The notes: a model not told the origin generated them from the letters alone. A stretch of DNA of 64,000 nucleotides from Cobetia sp. L2A1 (GCF_009796845.1 NZ_CP047025.1:1736001-1800000); one strand, 5' to 3'; positions 25,482 to 35,012 are shown, counted from the stretch's first letter. Numbers and translations are program-made.

Positions 25482-27224
25482 ATGCTCAACAGTCTTTCAA
25501 GGTTACGGTGTCGTCACCGTGGGCGACTTTCTGGTCGGCCGTTAGCCCTGCCCACGCGTCTCCTCGCTGGATCAGTCCAGCCCGATCACGCCCGTATTCT
25601 GCTGAAAAACAGCCTGCGTCAGACGTTACTCAGCAAGATTTTTCGGGGGTCATGGCTGACAGTGATGACACTGAGTCTTGGTCTAACATCGGTGGTGCAT
25701 GCAACGGAAGGGGTGGCACTCTCGTCACAGGAAAGTGCTTCGCGGAGACTGGAGATCGTCGCGCCCTTTGATATCAAGGGAGCAGACCCGCTGCTGAGTG
25801 GCATCCTGTTTCAGCGCATGCAGGTAGTGGAAACACTGGTGGATGTAGATGCCAAGGGGGAATTGCGTCCCGGGCTCGCCACGGACTGGACGGTCACGGA
25901 TGACGGCCTGGAGTGGCGTTTCACGATGCGCGCGGATGTGCATTTTCATGATGGCAGCCTGTTGACGGCAGAGGTCGCGCGTCAGGCGCTGGAGATCGCG
26001 CGTGGCAAGCCGGGTCTGCTCAAGTCAGTACCGGTCGAGGAGATTCTGGCTCAGGACGATGCCTCCACCGGCAAGGCGACCCTCGTGATTCACTTGAGTG
26101 AGCCATTCGCAGCGCTCCCTGCGTATTTAGCCGATTACCGTCAACAGATATTGGCACCATCTGCCTATGACGACTCAGGGACTGCGCTTGCCGTAATCGG
26201 CACCGGGCCTTATCGCATGATGAGCATGTCACCGCCATTGAGTCTTGAGGTGGCTGCTTTTGTAGATTACTGGGGTGAGCAGCCCGACATACGGCGCGCA
26301 CGCTATCAGGCGGTGAGTCGTGCCGAAGGCCGGGCACTGATGACAGAAAGTGGTGATGCCGATTTCACCTATTCGCTCGATCCCGCCAGTCGCCAGCGTC
26401 TGAGGGATTCACCTCGTGTCTCGCTGGCCTCTGCGCCGACCCCGCGTACCTTGCTGCTCAAGGTCAATGCCAATCATGCGGCATTCAACTCATCAGACGT
26501 ACGTCGGGCATTGAGTCTGGCGATTGACCGAACTGCCATCGCGCAGGTGGTGCTGCGCTACCCCGAAGGCGCAAGCCAGCTATTTCCGCCGATGATCGAA
26601 GGCTGGCACAACGCGGCGCTGCCGGCGTTGCATCAGGATGTCATCAAGGCGCGTGAGTTACTGGAGGCTGACGGTTGGCAGGTAGGAGAGGACGGTATTC
26701 GCCATAAGGGTGACCAGCGCCTCGCCGTCACGCTGATCACCTTCTCTGATCGCCCTGAATTGCCGCTGGTGGCCACAGTGCTTGAGCGTCAATTTCATGC
26801 CATCGGCATCGCGACACGTCTCGATATCACCAACTTCTCCGCGATTCCTGCGGGCCATCATGATGGCAGTCTTGAACTTGCCCTGTTCGCACGCAATCTG
26901 GCCCTGGTGCCAGACCCCATCGGCACCTTGCTGAGTGACTATGCCGGGACGGTCGAGGCGCCGGGTGGCGATTGGGGTGCGATGGGGTGGCATGATGTGG
27001 ACTTCTCGGCTGAACTTGCCCGAATGGCACGCGAAGGCCATGCCGCCTCCGACAATGGCCGCGACCCGCGCCGCGAGGCCAGTCGCGTATTGCAGGATGC
27101 ACTACCCGTAATTCCGATTGCCTGGTATTACCAGAATCTGGCGATCTCAAATCGTCTTGAAAGCGCTCAGGTAGACCCCTGGGAGCGTAGCTTCGGTCTT
27201 TCTGACCTGCGGTGGGCACCATGA
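25482..27224 (+). CDS. ABC importer solute-binding protein, family 5
   Basis: An extracytoplasmic binding protein of the dipeptide/nickel class. Family features are LVDVDAKGELRPGLATDWTVTDDGLEWRFTMRADVHFHDG and DVRRALSLAIDRTAI. A hydrophobic stretch (SWLTVMTLSLGLTSVVHATEG) is the signal peptide, but about 55 Arg-rich residues precede it if ATG 25482 is used. No start has a good ribosome site; ATG 25665 gives a signal without positive charge. The Zur-like box upstream suggests zinc control, so a zinc-chelate (opine metallophore), peptide or nickel ligand should be considered. It overlaps the next gene by ATGA. Confidence 0.87.
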   Translation: MLNSLSRLRCRHRGRLSGRPLALPTRLLAGSVQPDHARILLKNSLRQTLLSKIFRGSWLTVMTLSLGLTSVVHATEGVALSSQESASRRLEIVAPFDIKGADPLLSGILFQRMQVVETLVDVDAKGELRPGLATDWTVTDDGLEWRFTMRADVHFHDGSLLTAEVARQALEIARGKPGLLKSVPVEEILAQDDASTGKATLVIHLSEPFAALPAYLADYRQQILAPSAYDDSGTALAVIGTGPYRMMSMSPPLSLEVAAFVDYWGEQPDIRRARYQAVSRAEGRALMTESGDADFTYSLDPASRQRLRDSPRVSLASAPTPRTLLLKVNANHAAFNSSDVRRALSLAIDRTAIAQVVLRYPEGASQLFPPMIEGWHNAALPALHQDVIKARELLEADGWQVGEDGIRHKGDQRLAVTLITFSDRPELPLVATVLERQFHAIGIATRLDITNFSAIPAGHHDGSLELALFARNLALVPDPIGTLLSDYAGTVEAPGGDWGAMGWHDVDFSAELARMAREGHAASDNGRDPRREASRVLQDALPVIPIAWYYQNLAISNRLESAQVDPWERSFGLSDLRWAP

Positions 27225-28147
27225 ATATTTCTTCACGCCTGTTGCAGCTAGTGATGGTGGTGCTGATGGTTGGCGGCGCTAGCTTTCTGATGATGCAGAG
27301 CCTGCCGGGTGATGCCTCGTGGCGGATCGCCGCTGGGCGATATGGCTATGATGCTTTGGATGCGGCAGCCGCAGCTTCGGTGCGCGCGGAGATGGGGATG
27401 GAGGCTTCCGGCGGGTTGAGCTTCCTTTACTGGCTGGGCGATATCCTGCGCCTGGAACTTGGTACCTCGTTGATTACCGGTGAGCCGGTCTGGAACGAAA
27501 TACGCCACCAGTTGGGTAATTCGCTGTCACTGGCAGGTGCAGCGCTTGGTTTGTCATTCTTGATCGGCCCTCCGCTGGGTTTGCTGGCAGGGCTGCGTGC
27601 TGGGGGCCTGCTGGACCGCAGTCTGTTGGCAATCTGCAGTCTACTGCGCGCCATCCCTCAGTTTTTGCTCGCATTGGTATTGATCCTGTTGATTGCGGTG
27701 GAGATGGGTCTGTTACCTGCCGCAGGACATGGCGAGGCAAAGCACTTCATCCTCCCTGCGCTGACGTTGGCACTCGGGCTTGCGGCGGTATCAGCTCGCC
27801 TGGCGCGAGATGCCATGGCGGCAGTGACGCAAACCGCCTTTCACGATTTCGCGCGCTGGAAGGGGCTCAGCAACGCACAGACCTTCTGGCGGCATGGCCT
27901 GCGGCATGTCGCGCTGCCTCTGGTGACCTATCTTGGCCTGCAGTTCGTGACGTTGGTGGAGGGAGTCGTCGTGATCGAGAGCATCTTCGGCTGGCCAGGC
28001 ATTGGACACGCACTGGTGCATGCCATCTTCTCGCGTGATGTACCGATGGTGCAGGGCACCGCGCTGGTACTAGGTATCGGTTTTGTGGTGATCAATCTGC
28101 TTGTTGATCTGCTGGGCCGCCAACTGGACCCGCGAGGTGTGAAATGA
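27221..28147 (+). CDS. ABC importer permease (NikB/DppB type)
   Basis: A 308-residue inner-membrane subunit with the BPD_transp_1 fold. The N-terminal helix is followed by the expected QSLPGD loop, and the EAA contact loop lies near ARLARDAMAAVTQTAFHDFARWKGLSNAQTFWRHGLRH. The C-terminus VVIESIFGWPGIGHALVHAIFSRDVPMVQG is diagnostic of the DppB/NikB half. It pairs with the next permease. ATG 27221 overlaps the stop of the binding protein gene and gives the correct family start, rather than GTG 27212. Confidence 0.92.
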   Translation: MNISSRLLQLVMVVLMVGGASFLMMQSLPGDASWRIAAGRYGYDALDAAAAASVRAEMGMEASGGLSFLYWLGDILRLELGTSLITGEPVWNEIRHQLGNSLSLAGAALGLSFLIGPPLGLLAGLRAGGLLDRSLLAICSLLRAIPQFLLALVLILLIAVEMGLLPAAGHGEAKHFILPALTLALGLAAVSARLARDAMAAVTQTAFHDFARWKGLSNAQTFWRHGLRHVALPLVTYLGLQFVTLVEGVVVIESIFGWPGIGHALVHAIFSRDVPMVQGTALVLGIGFVVINLLVDLLGRQLDPRGVK

Positions 28148-29043
28148 ACGTGCTTGAACGAGTTTCCGTGCGCCATGCACCGCAAGCCATCTCTCGCCCG
28201 CGCTGGCCATTGCGTCGCGTGATCGGTGCGAGTCTGGTTGGCAGCCTCGTATCACTGGCGTTGTTGGGCCTCTGGATACTTCCGGGCGACCCGCTTGAAC
28301 AGCATCTGTACCTGGCACTGCAGGGCATGCACGCCACATATGCGGATGGAAACCTGGCGTCTGCCCCGCTGGGTTACGACCATCTTGGACGCTCGTTGTA
28401 TCACCGTCTGGTGGCAGCGCTTGGTCTGTCATTGTCCATCGCGGCTGGGGCGGTGATCTGCGCTACGCTAGCGGGTATCTCGCTGGGGGTGTTGGCCGCC
28501 GGGCGTGGCGGCTGGGTGGAGCGTCTTCTGACTTTGGTGGCCGATAGTCTGTTGGCGTTACCGGGGCTGCTGCTGGTGCTGATGGTCAGTGTCATCTTGC
28601 CCTCCACGCCAGTCGCGTTGTGGCTGGGTCTCTCGCTGGTGTTATGGGTTGAGTTCTTCCGACTGTCGCGGGCCACTGGTCGTAGTGCACTGGCCAGCCC
28701 TGGTATTGAAGCCAGCCGCTTGTTGGGATTCGGTGTGCTCTATCGTTTCCGTCATCATCTTTGGCCAACGATGGCTCCTGTCATGTTGACGGCGATGGCT
28801 TTCGGCATGGCCAATGCGTTGATGGCGATTGCTGCGCTGGGGTTCGTGCATGTCGGTATTCCAGAGCCGACTCCGGAACTTGGGACAATGATGGTCGAGT
28901 TATTACCGTACTGGCGTGAAGCCCCGCTGGCGCTGCTGACCCCTGTTCTGGTCACCTTCCTGTTACTGCTGGGGTTGTTGTTGATGTCCGGTGGCGATGC
29001 CAAGGCATCCACCGCAGGCAATATTGCAGGAGCGCGCGCATGA
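28144..29043 (+). CDS. ABC importer permease (NikC/DppC type)
   Basis: A 299-residue permease of the DppC/NikC half. It has GYDHLGRSLYHRLVAALGLSLSIAAGAV after the periplasmic loop, and the EAA region FRLSRATGRSALASPGIEASRLLGFG. The C-terminus GFVHVGIPEPTPELGTMMVE matches the conserved end of this subunit. Some six helices are predicted. It is coupled to the upstream permease and to the downstream ATPase by ATGA overlaps, so all four genes form one translational unit. Confidence 0.92.
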   Translation: MNVLERVSVRHAPQAISRPRWPLRRVIGASLVGSLVSLALLGLWILPGDPLEQHLYLALQGMHATYADGNLASAPLGYDHLGRSLYHRLVAALGLSLSIAAGAVICATLAGISLGVLAAGRGGWVERLLTLVADSLLALPGLLLVLMVSVILPSTPVALWLGLSLVLWVEFFRLSRATGRSALASPGIEASRLLGFGVLYRFRHHLWPTMAPVMLTAMAFGMANALMAIAALGFVHVGIPEPTPELGTMMVELLPYWREAPLALLTPVLVTFLLLLGLLLMSGGDAKASTAGNIAGARA

Positions 29044-30557
29044 ATGCCGTGATAGAGCATGTGAAGCCAGCAGACGCATCCGAGACGGCCATCGTGCTGG
29101 AAGCGGAGGCAGTCAGTGTGATGCTACGGGGCGCAGTACCAACTCAACCCCCCTTGTTATCGCCGCTGTCGCTTTCACTACAGGCGGGTGAGCCGCTGGT
29201 GGTGATCGGCGAGACGGGATCCGGCAAGAGCCTCCTGGCCCAGGCGCTATTGGGCACTTTGCCACGTGAACTGGCCGCCTCTGGCAGTTTGTGGCTCGAC
29301 GGAGTTGAGTATCCGTTGCACACGCCGGCCAATCGACAGCCGCTGTGGGGGCGTCGCCTGGCGGTGCTCCCGCAGGAGCCGTGGCTTGCGTTGGATCCTT
29401 TGATGAAAGTGGTCAAGCAAGTCGGAGAGGCTTATCGGCTGGTGGCAAGGCGTGGAGTGCAGGACGCTCGGCAAGCTGCTCATACGGATCTCGTACAGCT
29501 CGGGGTTGCCGCAGCCAGTGACCAGCTACCTGGCAAGCTCTCTGGCGGCATGGCGCAGCGTGTGGCCTTTGCTGCTGCACGTGCGGGTGGCGCGCCGTTA
29601 TTGATTGCCGATGAGCCGACCAAGGGGTTGGACGCCGCGCGTGTCAGCGAGATTGGCGACATGCTGCTCAAGTCACTGGCAGAAATGCCACGAGCAGGAC
29701 TGATGGTGATCACGCATGACATGACGTTGGCACGCCAGATTGGTGGGCGTCTCATGGTGGTTCGCAAGGGGGAGATCATTGAGCAGGGGGATACGCGCAA
29801 GATCATGGCGGCGCCGGCGCACCCCTATACGCGTCGACTACTTGCGGCTGCACCCGAGGCATGGCCTGAAGTACCACCCTCAGTGAGCACGGCATCACCT
29901 TCGTCTGGCTCGCGCAAGCCCATCATCCGTGCCCAGGGGCTGACGATAGCGAGGGGTGATCACCCGCTGCTGCGTGACGTGAATATCAGTATGAGCCATG
30001 GTGAGATCGTCGGCATTCAGGGCGCATCCGGCTGCGGCAAGTCATCACTGGGAGATGCGCTGCTGGGTCTGCTCGCACCTCGTGAAGGGCAGGTGTTGCG
30101 TGATGATGTGGCAATGCATTACCAGAAGCTGTATCAAGATCCTGTCGCGATCTTTCCGCCGCATCGCGCCTTGGGACGCTTGCTGAAAGATGTCATTACA
30201 CGCCACCGGCTCGATGAGGGTAGATTGTCCGGGCTGATGGAGCGACTGGCCTTGGCGCCAGAGCTGTTGGCGCGATTGCCCGGACAGGTGTCTGGAGGTG
30301 AGCTGCAACGCTTTGCACTGTTGCAGTTGATGCTGATCAAACCGCGCTTCATCTTCGCCGACGAACCGACATCACGACTGGATCCACTCGTGCAGCAGGA
30401 AGTGATCACTCTGATGGTCGCGATGGTTCGCGAGCAGGGGATGGCGTTGATGCTGGTCAGTCACGACACGGAACTGCTGCGCAAGGTAGCGGATCGCGTG
30501 CTGGTCGTTGAAGACGGTCGATTGCGAGAATTACCACACCCCCTGAAGTCAGGATAG
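29040..30557 (+). CDS. ABC importer ATPase with two nucleotide-binding domains
   Basis: A 505-residue fusion of DppD-like and DppF-like ATPases. Domain 1 has Walker A GETGSGKS, signature LSGGMAQR and Walker B LLIADEPTKGLD. Domain 2 has Walker A GASGCGKS, signature VSGGELQR and Walker B FIFADEPTSRLD. A linker of about 30 residues joins them. It drives import through the two permeases. Both domains keep their catalytic Glu, so both sites should be active. A hairpin 44 bases later ends the operon. Confidence 0.93.
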   Translation: MNAVIEHVKPADASETAIVLEAEAVSVMLRGAVPTQPPLLSPLSLSLQAGEPLVVIGETGSGKSLLAQALLGTLPRELAASGSLWLDGVEYPLHTPANRQPLWGRRLAVLPQEPWLALDPLMKVVKQVGEAYRLVARRGVQDARQAAHTDLVQLGVAAASDQLPGKLSGGMAQRVAFAAARAGGAPLLIADEPTKGLDAARVSEIGDMLLKSLAEMPRAGLMVITHDMTLARQIGGRLMVVRKGEIIEQGDTRKIMAAPAHPYTRRLLAAAPEAWPEVPPSVSTASPSSGSRKPIIRAQGLTIARGDHPLLRDVNISMSHGEIVGIQGASGCGKSSLGDALLGLLAPREGQVLRDDVAMHYQKLYQDPVAIFPPHRALGRLLKDVITRHRLDEGRLSGLMERLALAPELLARLPGQVSGGELQRFALLQLMLIKPRFIFADEPTSRLDPLVQQEVITLMVAMVREQGMALMLVSHDTELLRKVADRVLVVEDGRLRELPHPLKSG

Positions 30558-30600
30558 ATGCCATGAGTGTTCTTCAATCATGAGGACACGCTGTCATGGA

Positions 30601-30633
30601 CGAGATAGCCCAGCCAATGGCTGGGCTATCTCG
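30601..30633. terminator. terminator-like hairpin
   Basis: CGAGATAGCCCAGCC pairs with its exact complement across a three-base loop. The T tract is short. It lies between the ABC operon and the converging tspO. Confidence 0.75.
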
Positions 30634-30657
30634 TTATGGAAGAAGGCGAGATGACTC

Positions 30658-31182
30658 TCACCCAAGCAGGGCGGGGTTGGCCTGCCACACTGACCATGTC
30701 AGTGCGCTTGCGAGCGTCACCCATAGCAGATACGGCACCATCAGCAGACCCGCGAGGCGATCGATGCGCCAGAATGCCACCAGTGTGATGGCGATCAGTG
30801 CCCACAGCAGCAGGACATCGGCGAAGGCCGCAGCGCCCATCTGCCACGCAAAGAACAGCCAGCTCCACAGCGCATTGATGACCAGCTGAACAACGAATAA
30901 TCCCAACGCTATACGGCGAGCTGTTTGCATGCCATCACAGGCCTGTTTACTTTCGCGCGCGACCCGCCAGGCCGCTATCGCCATCATCACGAAAAGCGTC
31001 GTCCACACTGGCCCGAAAGCCCCTGCAGGAGGCGCCCAGCCGGGTTGAGTGAGGCTGGAATAGAACGACTTGGCCTCGACCGAGGCGATGGCACCAATGG
31101 CGGCCGTGGCAAAGCACAAGCCGAACCAGAGCACCATCTGGCCCAGTGAACGAGCGGGTGAGGACGATGGAAGAGAAGACAT
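30658..31182 (-). CDS. tspO: TspO/MBR family protein
   Basis: A 174-residue membrane protein with five predicted helices and the TspO signatures SLTQPGWAPPAGAFGPVWTTLFVMMAIAAW and LFVVQLVINALWSWLFF. TspO proteins bind porphyrins and cholesterol-like ligands and affect tetrapyrrole and stress responses. ATG at 31182 with AGGAG seven bases upstream is preferred; the frame is open 16 codons earlier. The first 15 residues are Ser-rich, longer than usual. It is monocistronic. No haem or photosynthesis gene is near. Confidence 0.92.
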   Translation of the reverse strand: MSSLPSSSPARSLGQMVLWFGLCFATAAIGAIASVEAKSFYSSLTQPGWAPPAGAFGPVWTTLFVMMAIAAWRVARESKQACDGMQTARRIALGLFVVQLVINALWSWLFFAWQMGAAAFADVLLLWALIAITLVAFWRIDRLAGLLMVPYLLWVTLASALTWSVWQANPALLG

Positions 31183-31295
31183 TTGACGACTCCTGAGGCA
31201 GGGAGAAAACCTGAGAGTACCATCAGTCATCGCTGATGAATGCGCGCGGGCATCAGATGCACCAACGCGTCAATGATACGGGCAGTTGCCATGTG

Positions 31296-32189
31296 TCAGT
31301 CGGGGACTGGCGCTTCGATGATATCCGACGCCTTGCCGGTCAGTGTGGTGCCCACCGACGCCGTGATCACCAGACCAATGGCCAACCATTGCAGTGTGCC
31401 CAGCGATTGGCCGAGGAAAAGCAGTCCCGAGACCGCTGCAACTGCAGGCTCCAGGCTCATCAACGTGCCAAAGGTGTGAGTCGGCAGTTTGGGCATGGCA
31501 GCCATTTCCAGCGTATAGGGCAGGGCGGTGGAAAGCACCGCTACGGCAAGTGCCAGTGGCAGGACATCCAGACTAAAGAGCGCCGTCCCCGCTTCCATCA
31601 ATCCTATCGGCGCCACGCAAAGTGCTGCGATCGTGATACCAAGCGCCGCACTCTGTGTACCATTACCGGCCCCGGCCTTCTGTCCAAACAGAATATAGAG
31701 TGCCCAACAGACGCCAGCCCCCAGAGCGAAAGCTGCTCCAATGGGATCGATCGGCGCAGCAGTCTCCTCTCCCAGCAACAGCAGCAACACCAGACCCACG
31801 ATTGCCAGCGCCACCCAGCCAAGATCCAGCCAACGACGTGAGCTTAACAGGGCGACTGCCAGTGGCCCCGTGAATTCGAGTGCCACGGCAATCCCCAGCG
31901 GCACTGTCTGGATCGCCTGATAGAACAGCAGGTTCATCACGCCCAGTGCCACGCCATATATTGCGATCGACTTCCATGCCTTGCGTGTCACGGCCTTGCG
32001 CCACGGGCGCAGGATGACCAGTAACAGGGCTGAGGCTATCATCAGGCGTATGGCCGTGGCCCCGGCAGCACCCACCATCGGGAAAAGTAAGGTCGCAAGC
32101 GACGCACCACTCTGAATCGAACACATCGCGACCAACAGCATCGCTATTGGCCATAGACGAGAAGGTGACGCTACAGCGGCAACGGACAT
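31296..32189 (-). CDS. rhtA: EamA family exporter, RhtA-like
   Basis: A 297-residue carrier of ten helices with two EamA repeats, most like the threonine/homoserine exporter RhtA: MNLLFYQAIQTVPLGIAVALEFTGPLAVAL and STALPYTLEMAAMPKLPTHTFGTLMSLEPAVAA are conserved there. It would export hydrophilic amino acids such as threonine or homoserine. Start at 32189 has AAGGAG six bases ahead. It is divergent from an XRE-cupin regulator, which probably controls it. Confidence 0.88.
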   Translation of the reverse strand: MSVAAVASPSRLWPIAMLLVAMCSIQSGASLATLLFPMVGAAGATAIRLMIASALLLVILRPWRKAVTRKAWKSIAIYGVALGVMNLLFYQAIQTVPLGIAVALEFTGPLAVALLSSRRWLDLGWVALAIVGLVLLLLLGEETAAPIDPIGAAFALGAGVCWALYILFGQKAGAGNGTQSAALGITIAALCVAPIGLMEAGTALFSLDVLPLALAVAVLSTALPYTLEMAAMPKLPTHTFGTLMSLEPAVAAVSGLLFLGQSLGTLQWLAIGLVITASVGTTLTGKASDIIEAPVPD

Positions 32190-32323
32190 GTTGGTCTCCT
32201 TGATGGCGTGGGCATGGCCAGTGCCAGGCACATGCGGCATGATTCATGAGGTATGCAAGGAGCAAGAGCGCCCGGTGCAGTACTGAATGAGCCGGGGCTC
32301 TTATCGTCAGCCGAATTGTACGG

Positions 32324-32896
32324 ATGCGCATTATATTGCACAATAGTAAAGATCGACCCGACGTCCTGATACATGTCGCGACCAATGTTCGTCGTCTGCG
32401 CCAGGCAGCTGAGCTCAGTCAGCAGTCGCTGGCGGAGCAAGCGGGCGTCAGTCGTCGCATGCTGGTCAATATCGAGAAGGGTGACGTCAATGTCAGCCTC
32501 AGCACGCTTGATAAACTGGCTGAGGCGCTGGGGGTACTGTTCTACGCACTGGTACAACCACCAGAGAGTCAGGACTCTGCGCGCATCAATGAAGTTGCGT
32601 GGGTAGGGAGCACTCCCGAGAGTCGCGCGGTACTTCTGGCGAGCAAGCCCGCGACCCAGGAAGTCGAGCTGTGGGCCTGGACGCTAGCGCCTGACGAGGA
32701 ATACTTCTGTGCAGCCGACGGTGCGGGCTGGCACGAGATGCTGGTGGTCACCGAAGGCGAGCTGACGCTTGAGCTTGCATCGGGTACCCATGTGATTGCG
32801 CAGGGTGACTTCCATGTCTACCCCAGCGATCAACCCTATCGCTATCACAATGCGGGTATCGGCACGCTGCGCTTCATTCGCAATGTACTGTACTGA
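32324..32896 (+). CDS. XRE-family regulator with C-terminal cupin
   Basis: A 190-residue regulator. Residues 20-70 form a Cro/CI-type helix-turn-helix (VRRLRQAAELSQQSLAEQAGVSRRMLVNIEKGDVNVSLSTL), and residues 95-190 form a cupin beta-barrel (GWHEMLVVTEGELTLELASG, FHVYPSDQPYRYHNAG). Such proteins usually repress a neighbouring transporter or catabolic gene and sense a small ligand in the cupin. It is divergent from the RhtA-like exporter. No ribosome site is clear at 32324, and a palindrome overlaps the start of the frame, so the true start may be later, for example a weak codon near 32366. Confidence 0.85.
   Translation: MRIILHNSKDRPDVLIHVATNVRRLRQAAELSQQSLAEQAGVSRRMLVNIEKGDVNVSLSTLDKLAEALGVLFYALVQPPESQDSARINEVAWVGSTPESRAVLLASKPATQEVELWAWTLAPDEEYFCAADGAGWHEMLVVTEGELTLELASGTHVIAQGDFHVYPSDQPYRYHNAGIGTLRFIRNVLY
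32334..32345. promoter_or_regulatory. TATTG-N2-CAATA dyad
   Basis: A 12-base palindrome TATTGCACAATA ten bases into the annotated XRE-cupin frame, with a related half ATTGTAC some 15 bases upstream. It is a candidate autoregulatory operator, and argues for a later start codon. Confidence 0.45.
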
Positions 32897-33399
32897 AGGG
32901 CGGATCAGGACTCTCCCGCACATGATCGTGCGTGTCGAAATGTAAAGCGGCTTTCTCCGTTCACGCCTCACCAGTGCACTTCATCGATGCACTGGTGAGC
33001 GCCCTCTGTCCGCTTCCTGCCTTTTCTTTCCACAGATATTTTTTGCTGGCGCTGTCTTGGCGCTGTCTTGGCGCTGGCCACAGGCGTGTCCGCCCAGTCC
33101 GAGTCAGCATTAGAGAGTGCTATTTCCTTCTATACCGCCACAAGAAGCACTGCCATTTTTGATCTTAATATTGCTAATTAACTGTGTTTCTAATGCTTTG
33201 CAGCGTTATTGCTCGGTCATGTCGAAAGCTAATGAGTTGCGCAACATTTTGGCATTGGTCGCAAGGCGGCTTGCTCACATAGCCTGACGATGCCTGCAAA
33301 TTGGAGCCTTTTGCCGGTCGCTCGTCACCTGGCGCAACGGCAAGATCCTTAGCGACGAGTGATATCCAATAACAAGACGACACCTCAAGGTGCATTCAT
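32897..33399. other. intergenic region with hairpin and direct repeat
   Basis: 503 bases between the XRE-cupin gene and nhaC. A 12-base stem (CTCACCAGTGCA and complement, 32967-32999) probably ends the regulator transcript. A short direct repeat of TTGGCGCTGTC lies near 33056-33075. The rest is AT-rich and probably carries the nhaC promoter. Short frames on both strands lack ribosome sites and family likeness. Confidence 0.55.
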
Positions 33400-34860
33400 A
33401 TGACTCAGACAGAAACGAAAGAACTTCAATTCCGTGGTGGTGTGATGGGGGCGCTCATGCCGCTGTTGGTTCTGGTGTCGGGTCTTATCTATCTCTCTGT
33501 CATGGAGCGTGCCGGTACCAAACCGTTCTGGGCCTGTGCCTGGGTAGCGATGGGCGTAGGACTGTTTCTGTGTCGCAATCGATCGGCCTATTGTGAAAGC
33601 TTGCTGCGCGGAATGGGTAACCAGACCGCGACGGCCATCATTGCCCTCTGGCTGCTGGCGGGAGTTTTTGGCAAGTTGATGACGGCGGGAGGTTTGATAG
33701 AAGGCCTGCAGTGGGTAGGAGCCTCGTTGGGCGCTACCGGTGGTGGCTTCGTATTATTGGCCTTCGTCATCTGCATGGTGTTCTCGCTGGGGACAGGCAC
33801 CAGTGTCGGGACTGTCATCGGTCTCGGCCCCGTTCTCTACCCGGCGGGTGTGATGCTGGGCGCAGACCCGACCGTGCTGGCCGTAGCGCTGCTGTCCGGT
33901 GCGGCCTTCGGCGACAATCTCTCGCCGGTGTCGGATACCACCATCGTGTCGTCCTTGACTCAAGGTGCCCAGGTCGCCGATGTCATTCGAACGCGCTTGC
34001 CACTCTCGCTGTCCGCTGCGGGCATCTGCGTCGTCATCTTTCTCTTCTTTGGCGGCAGCGATGAAGCGCTCAGAGAAGTGTCCCGCTTGAGCCAGGGCGA
34101 CATCAGCGGGCTCATCATGCTGTTGCCACTGATATTGGTGGTCGCACTTGCGCTCAAGCGGCGCCATATCGTCGAGGCCATGTTCTTCGGCAATCTGGCG
34201 GCGATGATCTGTGGCTGGCTGACGGGGGCGATCACGTTCGGCGATATCTTCTCGTTGCCAGCAGAACGTGGTGTCAGTACCGGGTTGATCGAGAACGGCA
34301 TCGCCTCCGTCACCGGCGCGGTACTGTTCGCGCTGATGGTACTCGCGCTGACGCAAGTGATGTTGGATGCCGGCTTGATGCGTCGCCTGCTCGACAAGGC
34401 CAACGAGAGTCTGATCAAGACACGCACGGGTGCCGAGACCGGTATTGTCGCCGTGACGATCGCTGCTTCCATCCCATTGTCTGCCAACGCGCCGGCGCTA
34501 CTGCTGGTCGGGCCGGGACTGGTGCGCAAGCTGGCCGAGAAGTTCGGGATTGCGCCAGAGCGCAGTGCCAACCTGATGGATTGTGCCGTGTGCACCGTCT
34601 TCTTCCTGTTGCCGTGGCACATTGCGGTGGCGGTCTGGCAGCAGGTGATCGCCGCCAGTGCAGCCGAGACGGGTGTGGCGGCACCCAGCGCGATGGCGTC
34701 CTTCTTTACGCCGTATCCCTGGGCCATGCTAGTGGTGTTGGCCATCTCCATCTACTGGCGTTCGCGCAACCAGAATGACCAGGACCTCCGCACAGAACAT
34801 GGCGCGGCCGCTGGCCACTCCTCTGATGCCGTGCCGGCAAGCCCGGTAAAGCCTGTCTGA
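33400..34860 (+). CDS. nhaC: NhaC-family Na+/H+ antiporter
   Basis: A 486-residue polytopic membrane protein. The family signature FGDNLSPVSDTTIVSS is present near residues 169-184, preceded by SLGTGTSVGTVIGLGP. NhaC-type antiporters exchange sodium for protons, and some relatives exchange organic acids or tyrosine/tyramine. AAGGTG lies seven bases before the ATG. The last 40 residues are polar and low in complexity. It stands alone with its own terminator. A sodium-extrusion role fits a salt-adapted organism. Confidence 0.88.
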   Translation: MTQTETKELQFRGGVMGALMPLLVLVSGLIYLSVMERAGTKPFWACAWVAMGVGLFLCRNRSAYCESLLRGMGNQTATAIIALWLLAGVFGKLMTAGGLIEGLQWVGASLGATGGGFVLLAFVICMVFSLGTGTSVGTVIGLGPVLYPAGVMLGADPTVLAVALLSGAAFGDNLSPVSDTTIVSSLTQGAQVADVIRTRLPLSLSAAGICVVIFLFFGGSDEALREVSRLSQGDISGLIMLLPLILVVALALKRRHIVEAMFFGNLAAMICGWLTGAITFGDIFSLPAERGVSTGLIENGIASVTGAVLFALMVLALTQVMLDAGLMRRLLDKANESLIKTRTGAETGIVAVTIAASIPLSANAPALLLVGPGLVRKLAEKFGIAPERSANLMDCAVCTVFFLLPWHIAVAVWQQVIAASAAETGVAAPSAMASFFTPYPWAMLVVLAISIYWRSRNQNDQDLRTEHGAAAGHSSDAVPASPVKPV

Positions 34861-34930
34861 TAGCGGATGAAACGGCAGACCAATGTTCTGTATCGCATTC
34901 GCATGGATGGCCACGCACGCAAGACTGACA

Positions 34931-34972
34931 AACGCCTCGTCCCCGCTCGATGATGAGCAGGGGCGAGGCGTT
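34931..34972. terminator. terminator hairpin after nhaC
   Basis: AACGCCTCG and CGAGGCGTT with a further CCCC/GGGG pairing inside; a short T run follows. Confidence 0.75.
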
Positions 34973-35012
34973 CTGGTATCTAAAGCCGCGTGTTCTCGAG
35001 CTTGTTAATTGC

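Noticed and set aside
33174..33395. Small minus-strand frame in the nhaC upstream region
   Set aside because: No ribosome site, no recognisable family, and it overlaps likely promoter DNA.
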